Made by a program: the position numbers and the translations under genes
Assembly (NCBI RefSeq): GCF_963583255.1
Contig: NC_084808.1
Location: 11,369,501 to 11,433,500, forward strand
Direction of reading: 5' to 3'
From: Pyrus communis
Lineage: Eukaryota > Streptophyta > Magnoliopsida > Rosales > Rosaceae
Length of the DNA: 64,000 nt
Notes under the pieces: model-generated
The model's database searches: none
What the model saw: the letters and a program-made list of their open reading frames with translations, nothing else
What the model was told of the DNA's origin: nothing
Shown: piece after piece, positions 1 to 11,812 of the stretch
Numbering within the stretch: the stretch's first letter is position 1
Layout: every line of letters begins with the position of its first letter

Positions 1-3000
1 CTACTTGAGCCTAAGAAACTAAATCCAGAAACTTAGGAATAAGCCTTTTAGAAGGACAGTAAACTCACGGTTATGTTAACCATATTATCCATTTATGTAA
101 TCAAAACTTCTTCGACTAGCCACTTCTCGATGACTTCCATAGGTACACAGTAAAATCAAAATATGAGATAATATCTCACTGTTAGAGTGATTTGAGTGTC
201 GAGAAAACTGTGAATACCTTTTAGTTCGTGTCGTAGAGTTGGTTAGTAGTATTGTACGTTTCGAGGACGTATACCATTGGCATCATTTCTCAAAATTTTA
301 CCTAGGATATCACCAAATTGTAAAGTGAAGTACATCATTGACCCACTTCCTAGTATTATACCAATTTTCCTTGCTTCATATTGAATGTTTTCGGCGCCAT
401 TGAGAAACATAGTTACAAAGTTTACCAATCACGAATTTACCCAACCAAGGACTAAACACTTTATCTAGGGAACATCGAACCTATTCGCAAAGGTGAAAGG
501 CTAAACCTTAGGATCATACCTAGATTGTAGCAACTTAATCGAGTGACGATTAAAAATAGTTTAAACCCTATTTCAAGTTGATGGTCGAGCCAACCAACCC
601 TTGTAACTCGAGTTTTCTTCCATAGCCTGACGAATTCATAGTGGTCTTATCAACGACTTTCTCATCTACCTTGACAATGAGATCAAATTCTCTAAATATC
701 AATAGTCAGCTTTACACCAAATTCCTCAAATATTACCTTTGTTTAAATTGATACTTTTCTTGGGAGACGTGATCTTTGTAAACAATAATCATTTCTTTTT
801 CCAAAAAGGTTTTAGTGGAAGAAGGTTGAAATTCTCACAAAGTGTTGTGAAATTCGAGATATCCTTGATCTTGTCGATTTTATCGACAATTTGTTGGCGA
901 TTGTTTTACTATAGTGTTCTTCCTTGCTTTTTGACCGAGGAAATTTAATTTAGTTTGGGATGTAGGATAAGAATAAAATTTCTAACAGCTTAAGTGTTGT
1001 CTTTTCCCAAGCATGATTCTTACTTTTTTCGATAACATCGAGAATTTCGAAATCCACGATGACGTTTTCTTTGGATGTTTTGGCTATGTAGATGTGGCAT
1101 GACGGGGTAACGCTTACGTTTCCCAACGGTTGAAACAGTATGAAACGAACCATCTTATCCATGACCTAAAGTCAACGGTCATAATCTTTATTCGAAAGCT
1201 GGATGACACTTCTCTGTGGAGAAGCATGTTCGAAATGTTCATCAACCTCACAAACTTCTCCAGTACCTTTCGCTGGGAAAGAGCTAAAATCCGATAGCGA
1301 CGATGGAAGAACTAAACCAACGTCTATGAGTGCACTATCGTATTTTTACCCTAGTTGTGCAAAGGTTTTTACTGCTACAGCAACAAAAGACGCATCCACC
1401 CTTGAATGTCTTTAGCTTGTCTTGTTCCATTCTAATTGGGATTCATGAGTATCGATTTGACGTTACTTACAAATGGTCAAGAATCATTCAAGTGGTTATA
1501 ATCACTTCCTATGTCTGAATAGAGATAGGAAAATATCGCCATACGCTCATAGTACGAGTTTCTTGTACATGTGGAGATTTTGGTGATGTACGGTGGTTAT
1601 CGATTGACTTGACAAGTCAATTCGCTTTTCGTTGGTCCAAAAGGACAACATTGTCACGTCTTGGTGCTGAAAGGCATTCCAATCAACCATGGATACGTGT
1701 CTACCCTACTACACTTCGTATTGCCTTGAAAAGGATGCACTGTCTAGAAGAATTGTTAACATTGGGAGTGCGTTCATGACCATTAATTTCTCAATCACCC
1801 ACGAAATACCTAATTGAATGAATCTTACCGTGGTGACTAAATATCTCGAAAACTACTATTGTAGTTTGACATTATGCATTCGATCTAGTTTTCTCATACC
1901 CTAGATTTGATGGACTTACTTTGATCCTTAAATTTGAGTATTCTTCTAGTCTTCTCGACGTAGTTACCTTTTCACTAAGTTCAAGAGAACTTCACTATGA
2001 ATTTGCTTGCTAAGGCATTGTGAACTACATTGGATCGACTACATGGCATGTGTGCCACTATTGTATCTCATTGTGATGCGAGTTTTACTACCAAGTATTG
2101 GGGAAGCCTTCTTGAAGACCACGTGTAGTAAGTTTTGTCATTGGCTACATTTCGCTCTCAGACTAACGGCTTGTATGAACAAATTACTTGGACTTTTGCG
2201 GTGTGTTACGTTTTTATGCTCTATAGTTGTAGCACTATCGTATTAGACACTTATTCCTATTAGAACTGCTTGGAGATTCTTTGCTTAGCACTTGTTTGAC
2301 AGAGGAGTTTTGCGAACAAGTGTTCAATTGTGAGAGTTCACAATATAGAGTTGTTTTATTGTTGTTGTTGCCCAAATGGGGATATTACGTAAGCATGATA
2401 GAGGCTTGACCAGACATTGTTTGTGTAATTCCCAATGGAGGCATGATGGTAATATTGTACCCTCAAGAATTTGTTACTTGCTTATCATGACAACAGTGAG
2501 TTGTCGGTACCGTGTTATCGAGGACTTATTCATTGAATTCATTAAGCAAATAAATAGGTAGGTCCTTTTACGTTAGTACATATTTTTGTATTTGTTGTAT
2601 CTACCTATTAAATTACTGGGGCCGACCCAACATTACTACGTACTTACTTTTGGAGTGCGCAACACGCAAGTTGCGTAGTAGAAAAATCCTATGTTCAGTT
2701 TTACAATCAGTACAACTACTCTAACCTTATATTGTTATATTTATGTATTTTCGAAGGAACGTTAGTACATATAAATATTTTCGATGTTTTGTTTTTGCGA
2801 AAACTATTATATTATAGTATTGTACTGCAGAAGAAGGAAAGTATGAGTTGGAGGCATCCAAAAGGAATTAATGCACTCCAATCGTGACAGAGTAGCATTT
2901 TCCCCTTTTATGCAACTACTTTGACTTGATTTCGTCATTATGTACACATATTTTATTCTTCCTATCTTTGAGTTTTGTGAAACAAATGATTTTAAATTTC

Positions 3001-3030
3001 GAGGACGAAATTTTCTTAAGGGGGGTAGGT
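1..3030 (+). mobile_element. Decayed internal (pol) region of a Ty3/gypsy retrotransposon
   Basis: No long ORF remains. Around 2060-2200 on the plus strand a translation with many breaks still resembles the integrase core: IVSHCDASFTTKYWGS aligns with the usual IVSDRDxRFTSxFW motif, and a QTNG near 2170 aligns with QTDG. The region ends in a classic gypsy polypurine tract (AAGGGGGG, 3018-3025) next to an LTR start. The 5' part lies outside the window. Stops and frame breaks are frequent, so the element is dead. The short ORFs here on either strand are not genes. Confidence 0.7.
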
Positions 3031-5351
3031 TGTGAAGACCTGTCCCTATTTTTCACTGTAATTTCTTTTCCGTTGGTGTGAGTTGACGATTTTACCCCTT
3101 TTTGGACAAAAGTACGATCTGACGTGGACGTGGTTTTTGGCTTTTAGTTTCTTCTTCTTTGTTCTGTACTTAAATGGTACTCGTAGATACGAATGCATGA
3201 GCACGTGTTAGACTCGAATCGAACCTGTAATGAAAAAGTTACACTCCGTTAAAGTACATTGACCACAGGTATTCTTGTACATGCGCGTACGAATTTACAA
3301 TGTCTAAAACATTTAAAGCAATTTGATTTTATGCATTAAGGGTTGTACAAACTCTAATAGGCATTCAATCCCACAAAAAAGGGATTTGTGTTCCCTCTCT
3401 CTCACACAATCAGCCAATCACTTTCCTCAAATCACCCTCCTCCATTCCTTTTCCCAATTTCTCTCCTCACCACCCAATTAGTTTCTTCCTTCCTTTACAT
3501 AACCAATCAGTGAGCTTCACACTCAGACCAGTCACCAATCAAAAACTCAGAACTCTCTCTCCGAATGCACTCTCTCACTCTCTCACTTTGCAACTCTCTC
3601 AAACAAACACTAAACTTCACCAACATGACCTGAAACCTACACCATTGTGTTCATCTTGACTCCACGAACACAACCATACCACCATACCAATAGATCACGC
3701 ACTAACCAAGTTTTAGAATCAAACTCGGTAGGTCCGAACTCAGTGAGTTTGAGTTCAATGTTTTCAGACTGAATCGAGGAGTTTTAAAGGTCGGGGAAAC
3801 TTTCTTACAACTCCCTAAGGTCTTTAGTGAAAGGTTGGTGCAGAAACAAACTCAAAATACAAGGTTTTGAGAAGTCCTAGTTTTAGCTGTACGAGGCATT
3901 TTCAGGACACCTCCATCCACTTGTTGGACACCAAAAAGGTATAACGCCATTCTCCTCTTCATAAGCTTCATTTCCATATAAATTTTGTGAAAAATGGTTG
4001 AGAACTGAAGAAGATATAAAGGTTTGAAAATTTTCCTGTTTCTGACAAGTTTGGACAGCGGCAATCGGCGGGGACGACCGAAGAATACAACAGAATGTTC
4101 TGTCAACTCTGACAGAATATTCTAACGGCGTCAAGTAATGTAGTTAACTTTTGTTAAGGTTTAAACGGAATATTCTTAACGCTGTTAGTCACACGGAGGG
4201 TAAAGGCGCGTCCGGTGTCCAAAAATTATTCTAAAAATTTGTGTAGGTCTGTAACATCAAGTAGATCGATTTCATGTATTTAAACCCTAGGTTTAGCAAA
4301 CTATGGGGGTTTTATTTAAGTTTCCGTATATGTGTTTTAATTAATTTAAATATAGTTATTTCACAATAGGGGAAACATATCCCAAGGACTTAAGGGGTCA
4401 AGCAAGGCTCGGGGGCTACGATCTAACGACGTACTTGTGAGTGGGTAGTTTTTTTTATATACCTATACATAGTTATAGTTCCAATAAATGCGTATTTACT
4501 TCATTTTTACACTTATATTGCGAAGTATCGTTATTGTGATATTAAATGTGATAAATGCTGCTATATAGTTAGGGTATTACTGTCATGACATTCATACATA
4601 CTTGTACATGCTCATCTTGTTGCACTGGTGTTGGTACTCGCCCCAGGGCCAGGGCCAGTCCTTCACGTGTATGTTCACATCCGCACCGTTCGCTCACGTT
4701 GGATCCAAGTTAGGTGCCAATCCTATCCTTCAGATTGCATTAGGCAATTGCGACTAGTATGTGACCGTGCTTTTGCCCCAGCCTTCCCATGATCATACTA
4801 CTAGAGCGTATTGATTACACCCAATCCTGTTTGTGTCAGAAATTATCTGTACGAACTCGTGTGTCAGCTTAGATGGATGAGCACTTAGTTATACTTGATT
4901 ATGACATGATTATATTATTGCAGCATTTGATATTTCATGACTTGTCATATTTCTGGTTATATTGTTGTTTACATACTTACGTATGTTTTAAGGAAACCAT
5001 ACTTGTTTTACAGCGAGGGGTTACTATGTTTGAAAATAAAGTTTTCTTACAAACGTTGTTTTGCTAACCCACTCAACTTTGTTTTTCGCCCATCCAGGTT
5101 TAGTAGCTGTGCTTCAGTGGTATAACCCTCATCCTATTTACTATTTTTTCTTATGCTCTGACATCACATGTGAAAAAGGGTTGAATCCCACTCACCCCCG
5201 TACTCTTTTGATTAGGCACTTTTAGGTTTAAAATTTATTCACATCTTTTTTTGTCCACTACACTACACTTTATGGCTTCTTCACCGTCTAGGTGTCGGCC
5301 AGCACAACTCGATTCGGAGTCCAAGTGAACATTTGGGGTCGGGGTGTGTCA
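3031..5351 (+). repeat. 3' LTR of the Ty3/gypsy element (long, Tekay/Del-like)
   Basis: Begins TGTGAAGACC directly after the polypurine tract and ends GGGTGTGTCA, so it has TG...CA termini and is 2321 bp long. Directly after it the sequence continues as the interior of another element's terminal repeat, which confirms the boundary. Long LTRs of this kind are typical of Tekay/Del chromoviruses; the lineage is inferred from LTR length and polypurine tract only. No gene is visible inside. Confidence 0.75.
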
Positions 5352-6380
5352 TTTAAAGCATTTCAATTTCATACATTTACTTATCATTTCATTTCAATTT
5401 CATACATCCATTAGAAAATATGTTAAGCAAACCGTTAAGTGATGATGTAGCAAATATGGGATTCACATTTGTGCTGATGTGGTTGCCACATTTGTGCCAC
5501 GTGGCTAAACAGTTAATAAAAAATTTAAAATATTAAAATAATTAATTAATTAAAAAAAAAAACAGAAACTTCATCGTCGTCCCCACCCCTCCTACCCACC
5601 CGAGCAGCCCACCCCCAAATCAGATACACTCCCTCTCACTCTAATCCCTAGCTCCAAAAATCCAATCTCCCCCGCAACCTCCCCACCCCACCCCATCCCA
5701 CCCCACCCTACCCTACCTAAAACCCCAAAAAACCCAGATCGATGTTGATCCTCTCTGGACTTCTATATGCGATGGTCCCGACGGAAGAATTGTAGGGGTC
5801 CATGGTCTGAGCCAAAATCTGAGGTACTAGATGGAGATGCATTTGTCGTCCTGGGTGCCACAGTTGAAGACGACACCCTCTGGGGTGCGATGGGTGGAGA
5901 AAGGAAGGTGGGTCCACTTGTCAGGCTCAGAGGAGATGGAGTCGAGGTGGGAGTTGAGGAGGAGGGAAGGGAGAGAGGGGTGGGACCCAGGCCAGCTGAG
6001 GATAAGGAGAGGGTTGGACATGGTGGCGGTGAAGAGCATCGGACGTGGAGGGTTATGGGCTAGGTGAAGGTGAGGGGGGTCGGGAGGGGAAGGAGAAGAT
6101 GGGTTTTTCTGGGTTTGTAAGGATTTTTTTTTAAAAAAAATAGGTAAATATTATTATATTTTAAATGCATAATAAAATTTTTATTTTTTGCCACGTGGCA
6201 CAAATGTGGATCCCATATTTGCCACATCATCACTTAACGGTTTACTTAACATATTTTCTAACGGATGTATGAAATTTGAATAAAATGATAAGTAAATGTA
6301 TGAAATTGAAATGTTTTAAAGATGTTGTAAGGAATTGAAATCGACCCCAAACCTGAGGGAGTAAAATGTAATTTACCCTT
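5352..6380. mobile_element. Mutator-like Pack-MULE with long terminal inverted repeats
   Basis: 5352-5505 and 6190-6380 are long inverted copies sharing CATTTCAATTTCATACAT, TTAAGTGATGATGT and GCCACGTGGC. The right repeat continues outward to GGGTAAATTACA (read inwards, about 6378), while the left one is cut at 5352 by the gypsy LTR. The interior (about 5575-6115) is far more GC-rich than the repeats and the flanks, and contains a recognisable piece of a kinase gene. Long TIRs around captured gene sequence fit a Pack-MULE. The 9-bp target duplication cannot be checked because the left end is outside the window. Confidence 0.7.
5735..5818 (-). pseudogene. Captured fragment of a MAP kinase kinase (MKK4/5-like) activation loop
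   Basis: Read on the minus strand these 84 bases encode about 28 residues including [18 protein letters not shown], preceded by ILAQTMDP. This is the activation segment and P+1 loop of plant group C MAPKKs (MKK4/MKK5), where the usual text is GTIAYMSPERINTDL. The residue after Tyr is Arg where the family has Met. The match stops abruptly on both sides and no other kinase subdomain is present, so it cannot make a kinase. It lies between the inverted repeats of a Mutator-like element. The neighbouring GC-rich sequence (about 5820-6040, minus) may be a second captured fragment that I do not recognise. Confidence 0.75.
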
Positions 6381-7526
6381 AATTTTTTATAAAATAATAA
6401 TAAACAAAAACTTAGTTTTAATTTCGGGTAAATTTTAATTTTAATTTTTCTGTATTTTTAAACAATTTTTAATAATTTTTTATTAAGTTAATTAATCTGG
6501 ACTGTTGGATTTGAAAAAGATTGAAATCCAACAGCCCAGATTTGGACACGTGGCCAATTTTAATAATTCTGACCATTTGTTTTTTGTTTTTTGGGCCAAA
6601 AATCGTGGACCGTTGATCTAGGAATCAGACGGCTCAGAACATGCCACGTCACTAGCCATTGGGTTTGAGTTTCAAAATTTTTTTTATCATTGGAAATCCA
6701 ACGGTTCAAAAAACTAGTCGTTGGAAATCCAACGGCCGAATAAACGCCACGTGGCTTATCCCCGCCCCCTTTATTGCGTCTGAGTTGGCGGGCCCCATCG
6801 TCTTTTTTAGGCTTTGTCCCAGCCTATCCCATTGGGGTGGACTTGCTATAAAGTGAGTTTATGGAATAATCACAAATCACAGCAATAGGTTAATGTTGGA
6901 ATCAGTTTGGCCAAACGAATATCAAACAGACGACCGCCAGAGGGACCAAAACAGATTAGATCCCAGCACAGACAGGAGCCGACAAAGAGATAGAGAGAAA
7001 GAGAAGAAGGTTATCTAAGAGGGAGAAGAATTAGGGGGAGGCTTTTGTGAGAAGGGGTGGAACTAGGGTTTCAATATGATGTGTGACGTGCTAGGTTGGG
7101 AGTGGTCAAGTTATTACACCCAGTGAGCTTGAATATTTGTCTTATATATACAACTTAATCACATCTTTCCCAGTTGCTTCGGCGGTGTTGTGCTTAATGG
7201 TGTTAATGGTTTGACTCCTAATGGTGCATGTCTTTGAAACATTTTCTAAATTAATACGGTCGGTTTGGGTGGTTTTAACTCGATTAATGTTTTCAAAATT
7301 TAGTGTTTGAATTTATATCTTGAATTGTCTGTTTATTAGATTACTTTTAAGTGTGGTTAATTTTTAGTACAGTTGATCATTACTAGGTGACTTAGAAATA
7401 GTTAGTTTGAATCATCCTATGACATTGCAAAATAAGAAGAGTAAAAAATATAGAACAAGAATGTTCAAATTAGAAGATTATTAGAATTTTTGGTATACTT
7501 TTAGGTCTTCAAAAATATTTTCTAAT
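6381..7526. other. Intergenic sequence with a CCAACGG-rich stretch
   Basis: No gene is seen. 6490-6760 repeats short motifs such as ATCCAACGGC and GCCACGT (TTGGAAATCCAACGG occurs twice near 6695 and 6720), which looks like the interior of an unidentified dispersed repeat. 6940-7050 is purine-rich. I could not define ends or target duplications. Confidence 0.4.
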
Positions 7527-7690
7527 AAATAATATTATCTACACTAACAGGTGAGGAAGGGAGAGGGGGACGGGATGGGGTGGGGGAAGTGGGCTAAACC
7601 TCATAATGAGTTAGCAATAATATGGTTTAAATTCGTTTTTTCAGAATCGAACGTAAAAAAATATCATTAGAACATACTACTAAGTAGCAG
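7527..7690 (-). repeat. SINE-like element, diverged
   Basis: Same organisation as the better-preserved SINE at 15207. On the minus strand it starts GCTACTTAGTA (A-box-like), carries a B-box-like CGTTCGATTC near 7641-7655, and ends in a TATTGCTAACTCATTATGAGG-type tail region followed by a diverged A-rich end. Target duplications are not clear. Confidence 0.45.
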
Positions 7691-7693
7691 TTT

Positions 7694-8481
7694 TTTAATA
7701 TTTTAGATAGCATATATTTATAGGTTTCAACATTTAGCGCCCATCAGCTTTAGGCATGTAGTTTCTTCAACTTTTACTCTTACCTAGCACACAAAACTCA
7801 TAATATACGAATCCAAATCATGTCAATTGCACCTTTCAAGTTTAATAAATTTATTGTTCTAAGGTGGCCATAATTTCGTTTTTAATTAGTTACCAAAAAC
7901 AAGATCCTCCCACTGATGCCTTGCTTATCCACTCTCATCGCCAGACTAAACCGGCAGTGTTGTCTATATATGACCCAAAACTTGGTTCTACAACGCACTG
8001 GTTAAGCCAATCGAGGATTCCATCACATAGTACAACTTAAATAAAACTACTCAGGATTTTCAAGCCTCAGTTATTTGTGGATGGAAGACAAGGAATCAAG
8101 ACAAACAGACACTAAGATAATGAGGGAATTTCACCGAAACAAAAGAGATGGCAAACGTGTGGCTGTGAAAGCTCGCCAGACAGGGCCCGGCCGTAATTAG
8201 GGCCTGTTTCTTAAAATTTCTTACGTACCTCAATTTCATGCTTTATGGACAATTTCATTCTTTGTGCCTCCTTATTTTGAATTCTGGTTTCGCTACTGTC
8301 GCCAAATGAAGGATATCCGACTGGATCCCTCGCTACCAGTGTTACTCTGTTTTCTTCTTCCTCTAGAGAGCTAGGGTGGGGAAGTCAAGTTTATGTGAAC
8401 CTTAATTTAATGTAAAAATTAAGAAGGCATGCCTCTTTAGTGATTTGCCAAAAAAATAAGGACGTTTTCTGTTACCTTGTC
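7694..8481. other. Intergenic, no gene seen
   Basis: AT-rich single-copy-looking DNA with no ORF resembling a protein, no RNA gene and no clear terminal repeats. Confidence 0.4.
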
Positions 8482-8950
8482 CAAGGTTCTAAAAGATGCT
8501 TGGAGCTAGACTGGCGGCGGGACCGAGTGCTTAGGCGTCTATACGAGATCTTATTAGGGCCTAGGCAGATTTGAGTAAATTTATTATATATTGTATAAAT
8601 AAGTTTATATTTATACTGAAAAAACACAAAGTTGTATTGGGGTACATAAATTGCAAAAATAAAATGACGTATAAATTATAAATTATCAGAACATATTTAA
8701 AACATAGAGAAAAAACATATAATGAGTTTCATCCAAATATTCAACAAGCCTCTTATATTTTATTTTAAAAAAATGCAAAATGATAGTTATCGGTTTCCTG
8801 TCTAAATGAGAGTCGTGACCTAAATGGGATCCTAAGCTAGGTGGACACCTAAATGGATCTAGAAGTACTTTCTTAATTTTCAAATGTCTAAAAAATTAAT
8901 CAGAGCGACAGCAAGCCGTCTAGCACTATACAATAATTTTTAAAACAGTG
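8482..8950 (+). mobile_element. hAT-type MITE, intact ends
   Basis: Ends are CAAGGTTCTAAAAG on the left and TTTTTAAAACAGTG on the right, imperfect inverted repeats with CA/TG ends. It is flanked by a perfect 8-bp duplication ACCTTGTC (8474-8481 and 8951-8958). An 8-bp target duplication and CA..TG ends are hAT features. The interior has no ORF. A second copy with its own 8-bp duplication is at 21472 and a third at about 54823. Confidence 0.8.
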
Positions 8951-8958
8951 ACCTTGTC

Positions 8959-9496
8959 CACATAAAATGTCCGCTCAACTAGAAAAACAACCCAAACTCC
9001 CATCCAAAGATCAAAAGAAATTGCAAGAAAAGAAATTCCAACGGTGGGGATTTGTTAGCCGAAATGGCAGTGGTTCCCTTTTTTCTTTTTTCTTTTTAAT
9101 AATCAAGATTATTTATACTAAGAGAAATTGAGTAATCTTAAGCTTATAATATGTTAACAACAATGTAGTTCAAATGTTTTTTAACAAAAATAAAACTTAA
9201 AATCTTATATTTACAAGTGAAAAAAATAATAATGGATCTCACGATCTACTGTTCAACATTGTCAGAACCATGGCCTATATTATCAAGATTGTTGTTTTTT
9301 GTTTAAGATATTGTTATTATAAGGATCTGTGTTTTCGTTTAAGCTGCCAAAGGCGCGACGACTTAGGATTATTGGGGGTCCCAACAAATTAAAGTCAAAA
9401 TTATCTCATTTTGTGACAATAAAAAAACCAAAATAATACTCTTATTTTATAATCTTCTAAAACTTAATAAAAATTATATTTATTTATTTTATGGGG
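8959..9496. other. Intergenic, possible old SINE
   Basis: No gene seen. 9100-9260 weakly resembles the SINE family seen at 15207 (TTATTTATACTAAGAG, then a conserved TCAAAT...AAACTTAAAATCTTA order), but it is too diverged to delimit. Confidence 0.3.
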
Positions 9497-9501
9497 CGTA
9501 G

Positions 9502-10162
9502 TGTCACATCCCGACCCGGGCTCCCATCACATCCTGAGCTCGACTCCACCGTAGCACGATATTGTTCGCTTTGAGCCCCCACCACGCCTTCACGGTTTTG
9601 TTTCTGAGAATTTACACGAGAACTTCTTAGTGGGTCATCCATCTTGGGATTGCTCTCGCGCGAACTCTCTTAACTTTGGAGTTCCGATAGAATCCAAAGC
9701 CAGTGAGTCCCCAAAAGGCCATGTGCAAGGTAGAGATGAGAATATACATATAAGGCTTACAGGATTTTCACCCCTCGGTGATGTGAGATCTTACAATCCA
9801 CCCCTCTTTAAGGGCCCGACGTCCTTGTTGGCACACTTCCGGCCAGAGATTGGCTTTGATACCAAATTGTCACATCCCGCCCCTGGCCCTCACCACATCC
9901 CGGGCTCGACTTCACAGTAGCATGATATTGTCCACTTTGGGCCCACCACCATGCCCTCACGGTTTTGTTTCTGGGAACTCACATGAGAACATCCCAGTGG
10001 GTCACCCATCCTAGGATTGCTCTCGCGCGAAGTCGCTTAACTTCGGAGTTTCGATAGAATCTGAAGCCAGTGAGTCCCCAAAAGGTCTCATACTAGGTAG
10101 AGATAGGAATATACATATAAGGCTTACGAGATCCTCATCATTGGACGATGTGGGATCTTACA
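9502..10162 (-). mobile_element. Cassandra TRIM retrotransposon, complete
   Basis: Two LTRs of 294 and 295 bp (9502-9795, 9868-10162) flank a 72-bp interior. Read on the minus strand the interior starts with the primer-binding site TTTGGTATCA and ends in a polypurine tract before TGTAAGATC. Each LTR contains a 5S rRNA-like segment: GGTCACCCATCC (10000-10011) is the complement of the 5S C-box and CGCTTAACTT (10034-10043) of the A-box region. A perfect 5-bp duplication CGTAG (9497-9501, 10163-10167) flanks the element. Cassandra elements are non-coding and must be mobilised in trans. Confidence 0.95.
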
Positions 10163-10439
10163 CGTAGCATATTTACAAAATTATCCCTATCATGTGCGAC
10201 TAGTTTTATAGTATTTCACTCATCTTGTTATGAGGGGACCTACTTGTAAGTGGATGGAGGAGGAAGTACATATGCTTCTGTCTTTCTGTTGTTGCCACTC
10301 ATGTCATATTGTAATGTATTATGCACCTGTGAAAGTTTAGCAATTTCATTTGTATAAATTGGATCATTTCACTAATTCATCTACTCTTTTAATGTTAGGT
10401 ATGGGGTTTAGATTGATAGATGATTGAAATTGGAATCTG

Positions 10440-10880
10440 CAGAAACACATGTAATAATATATAATAATAAAGATAAAGAATGAACATATAAACTAAAAAA
10501 TTGAAACTGAACAATGAAAAATAATTATCAAACGATTCTTTATAAAGAACCATAATTTGTATTATATAAACTAAAAATTGACACTAAAAAATGAAAAATA
10601 ATTATCAAACGATCCCTTATAAAGAAGGGATTTTTAACAAAAAGCCCGCGGTACTGTTAACTTTAACGAAAAATCATATTTTTACACTAAAAAATTAATC
10701 CTGATACTATTAACTTTACCATTTATTTTGTCCTTATCGTTAAAACTCAAAATTTTCAAGTCATTTTCATTAGTTTTCCTTATAAAGAATCATAATTTGT
10801 ATTATATAAACTAAAAATTAACACTGAAAAATGAAATATAATTACCAAACGGTCCCTTATAAGGAACCATAATTTGTATT
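10440..10880. repeat. Tandem ~110-bp repeats interrupted by a small MITE
   Basis: The phrase ACCATAATTTGTATTATATAAACTAAAAATT followed by an AATGAAAAATAATTATCAAACG-like stretch recurs around 10550-10620, 10790-10850 and partly at 10490-10540 and 10865-10880. Between copies, about 10626-10785 is a separate insertion with TTAACTTTAACGAAAAATCA and ATTAACTTTACC, a composition typical of a short non-autonomous element. No coding sequence. Confidence 0.55.
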
Positions 10881-10889
10881 ATGCTTTTT

Positions 10890-11560
10890 GCTCTACTCGC
10901 CGTTAGTCATCGAAACCTCTGTGCTTCGTGGTAGTCTCTCTCCTTTTGCGAGAGTTTTCCTCTCTCGTGTGATTCCCTCCCTCGCTCACATCCCCCCCTC
11001 CTCTTCAAATTTGGTTTGGCTTCACTCCTGGTGTCATTTTGAGAGTCGTCGGCATGGTCGCCGTCTATCGCCCTATTTCCTCTTCAAATTTGGTTTGGCT
11101 TCGCTCCGGGTGTCTTTTTGAGAAACTCTAAGATGTGATTTTTGCTTTGATATGCTTGCCATTTTTGGGTTCTGTTGGTTGTGCCTTGCTTTTGCAGATT
11201 CACCTTCGTTTTGGTACCTACATGGCGGCTACTCCAAGGTTTCCAATTGTTTCAACTTTTGACCTATTGCTTTTGCTGTTACTATTACAGTTGCTTGTTT
11301 ATTTTTTATCTGTCGAATTCCTATGTATTGGGTTTGTAGTATTTTGGTGGGCTTAATTCTCTCAAGCCTTGTTTTTTAAGAGTGATTTTTCAATGTGTCC
11401 GGAATATGAGTATAAACTTCATATGTCATTATACAAATGAAGGGACACTTGAAAAATATAAAAATTCTTAGAACTTATAAAATGACACATAGCGTACCAC
11501 TCCTTATTCATGCCATATAGAAATTTTTTTCGTTCCTTAAGTCCATCCATCACAAAAGTG
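10890..11560. other. Unexplained transcript-like stretch with a short direct repeat
   Basis: A more GC-rich, pyrimidine-rich segment. The phrase CCTCTTCAAATTTGGTTTGG plus CTTCRCTCC and GGTGTC occurs twice, near 10999-11037 and 11079-11117. Two short plus-strand ORFs (10888-11121, 11135-11356) show no family resemblance. It could be an untranslated or retroposed gene fragment; I cannot assign it. Confidence 0.3.
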
Positions 11561-11586
11561 TACATTTATTTATTTTAATGAATTAA

Positions 11587-11812
11587 TGTATTCCCAAAAA
11601 AAAAAAAAAAAAAAAAAAAAGAGGAACCGTAAGATGACTGAAACATATATTAGAACCATATTTCCAACACGTCTCAAATCCCAAGCCAACTCTTTAGAGT
11701 ATATGATAAAAAAAAAAATAAAAAAAAGGAACCGTAAGATGACTGAAACATATATTAGAACCATATTTCCAACACGTCTCAAATCCCAAGCCTACTCTTT
11801 AGAGTATATGAT
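11587..11812. repeat. Two ~88-bp direct repeats, each preceded by an A-rich tract
   Basis: A segment starting GGAACCGTAAGATGACTGAA and ending TTTAGAGTATATGAT occurs at about 11622-11710 and 11728-11812 with one visible difference (CCAACTC versus CCTACTC). The first copy follows a run of about 24 A, the second an interrupted A tract. Near identity implies recent duplication. The 169-codon ORF across it (11586-12095) is mostly translated repeat and poly-lysine and is not a gene. Confidence 0.8.

Noticed and set aside
5767..6067. Plus-strand ORFs of 78-98 codons
   Set aside because: Opposite strand of captured sequence in the Pack-MULE; Gly/Glu/Arg composition reflects GC-rich purine DNA.
9981..10056. 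5S rRNA-like sequence (also at 57020-57080, 57380-57440, 57730-57800) as 5S rRNA genes
   Set aside because: The similarity covers only part of 5S rRNA and lies in paired LTRs with primer-binding site, polypurine tract and target duplications: it is the 5S block of Cassandra elements.
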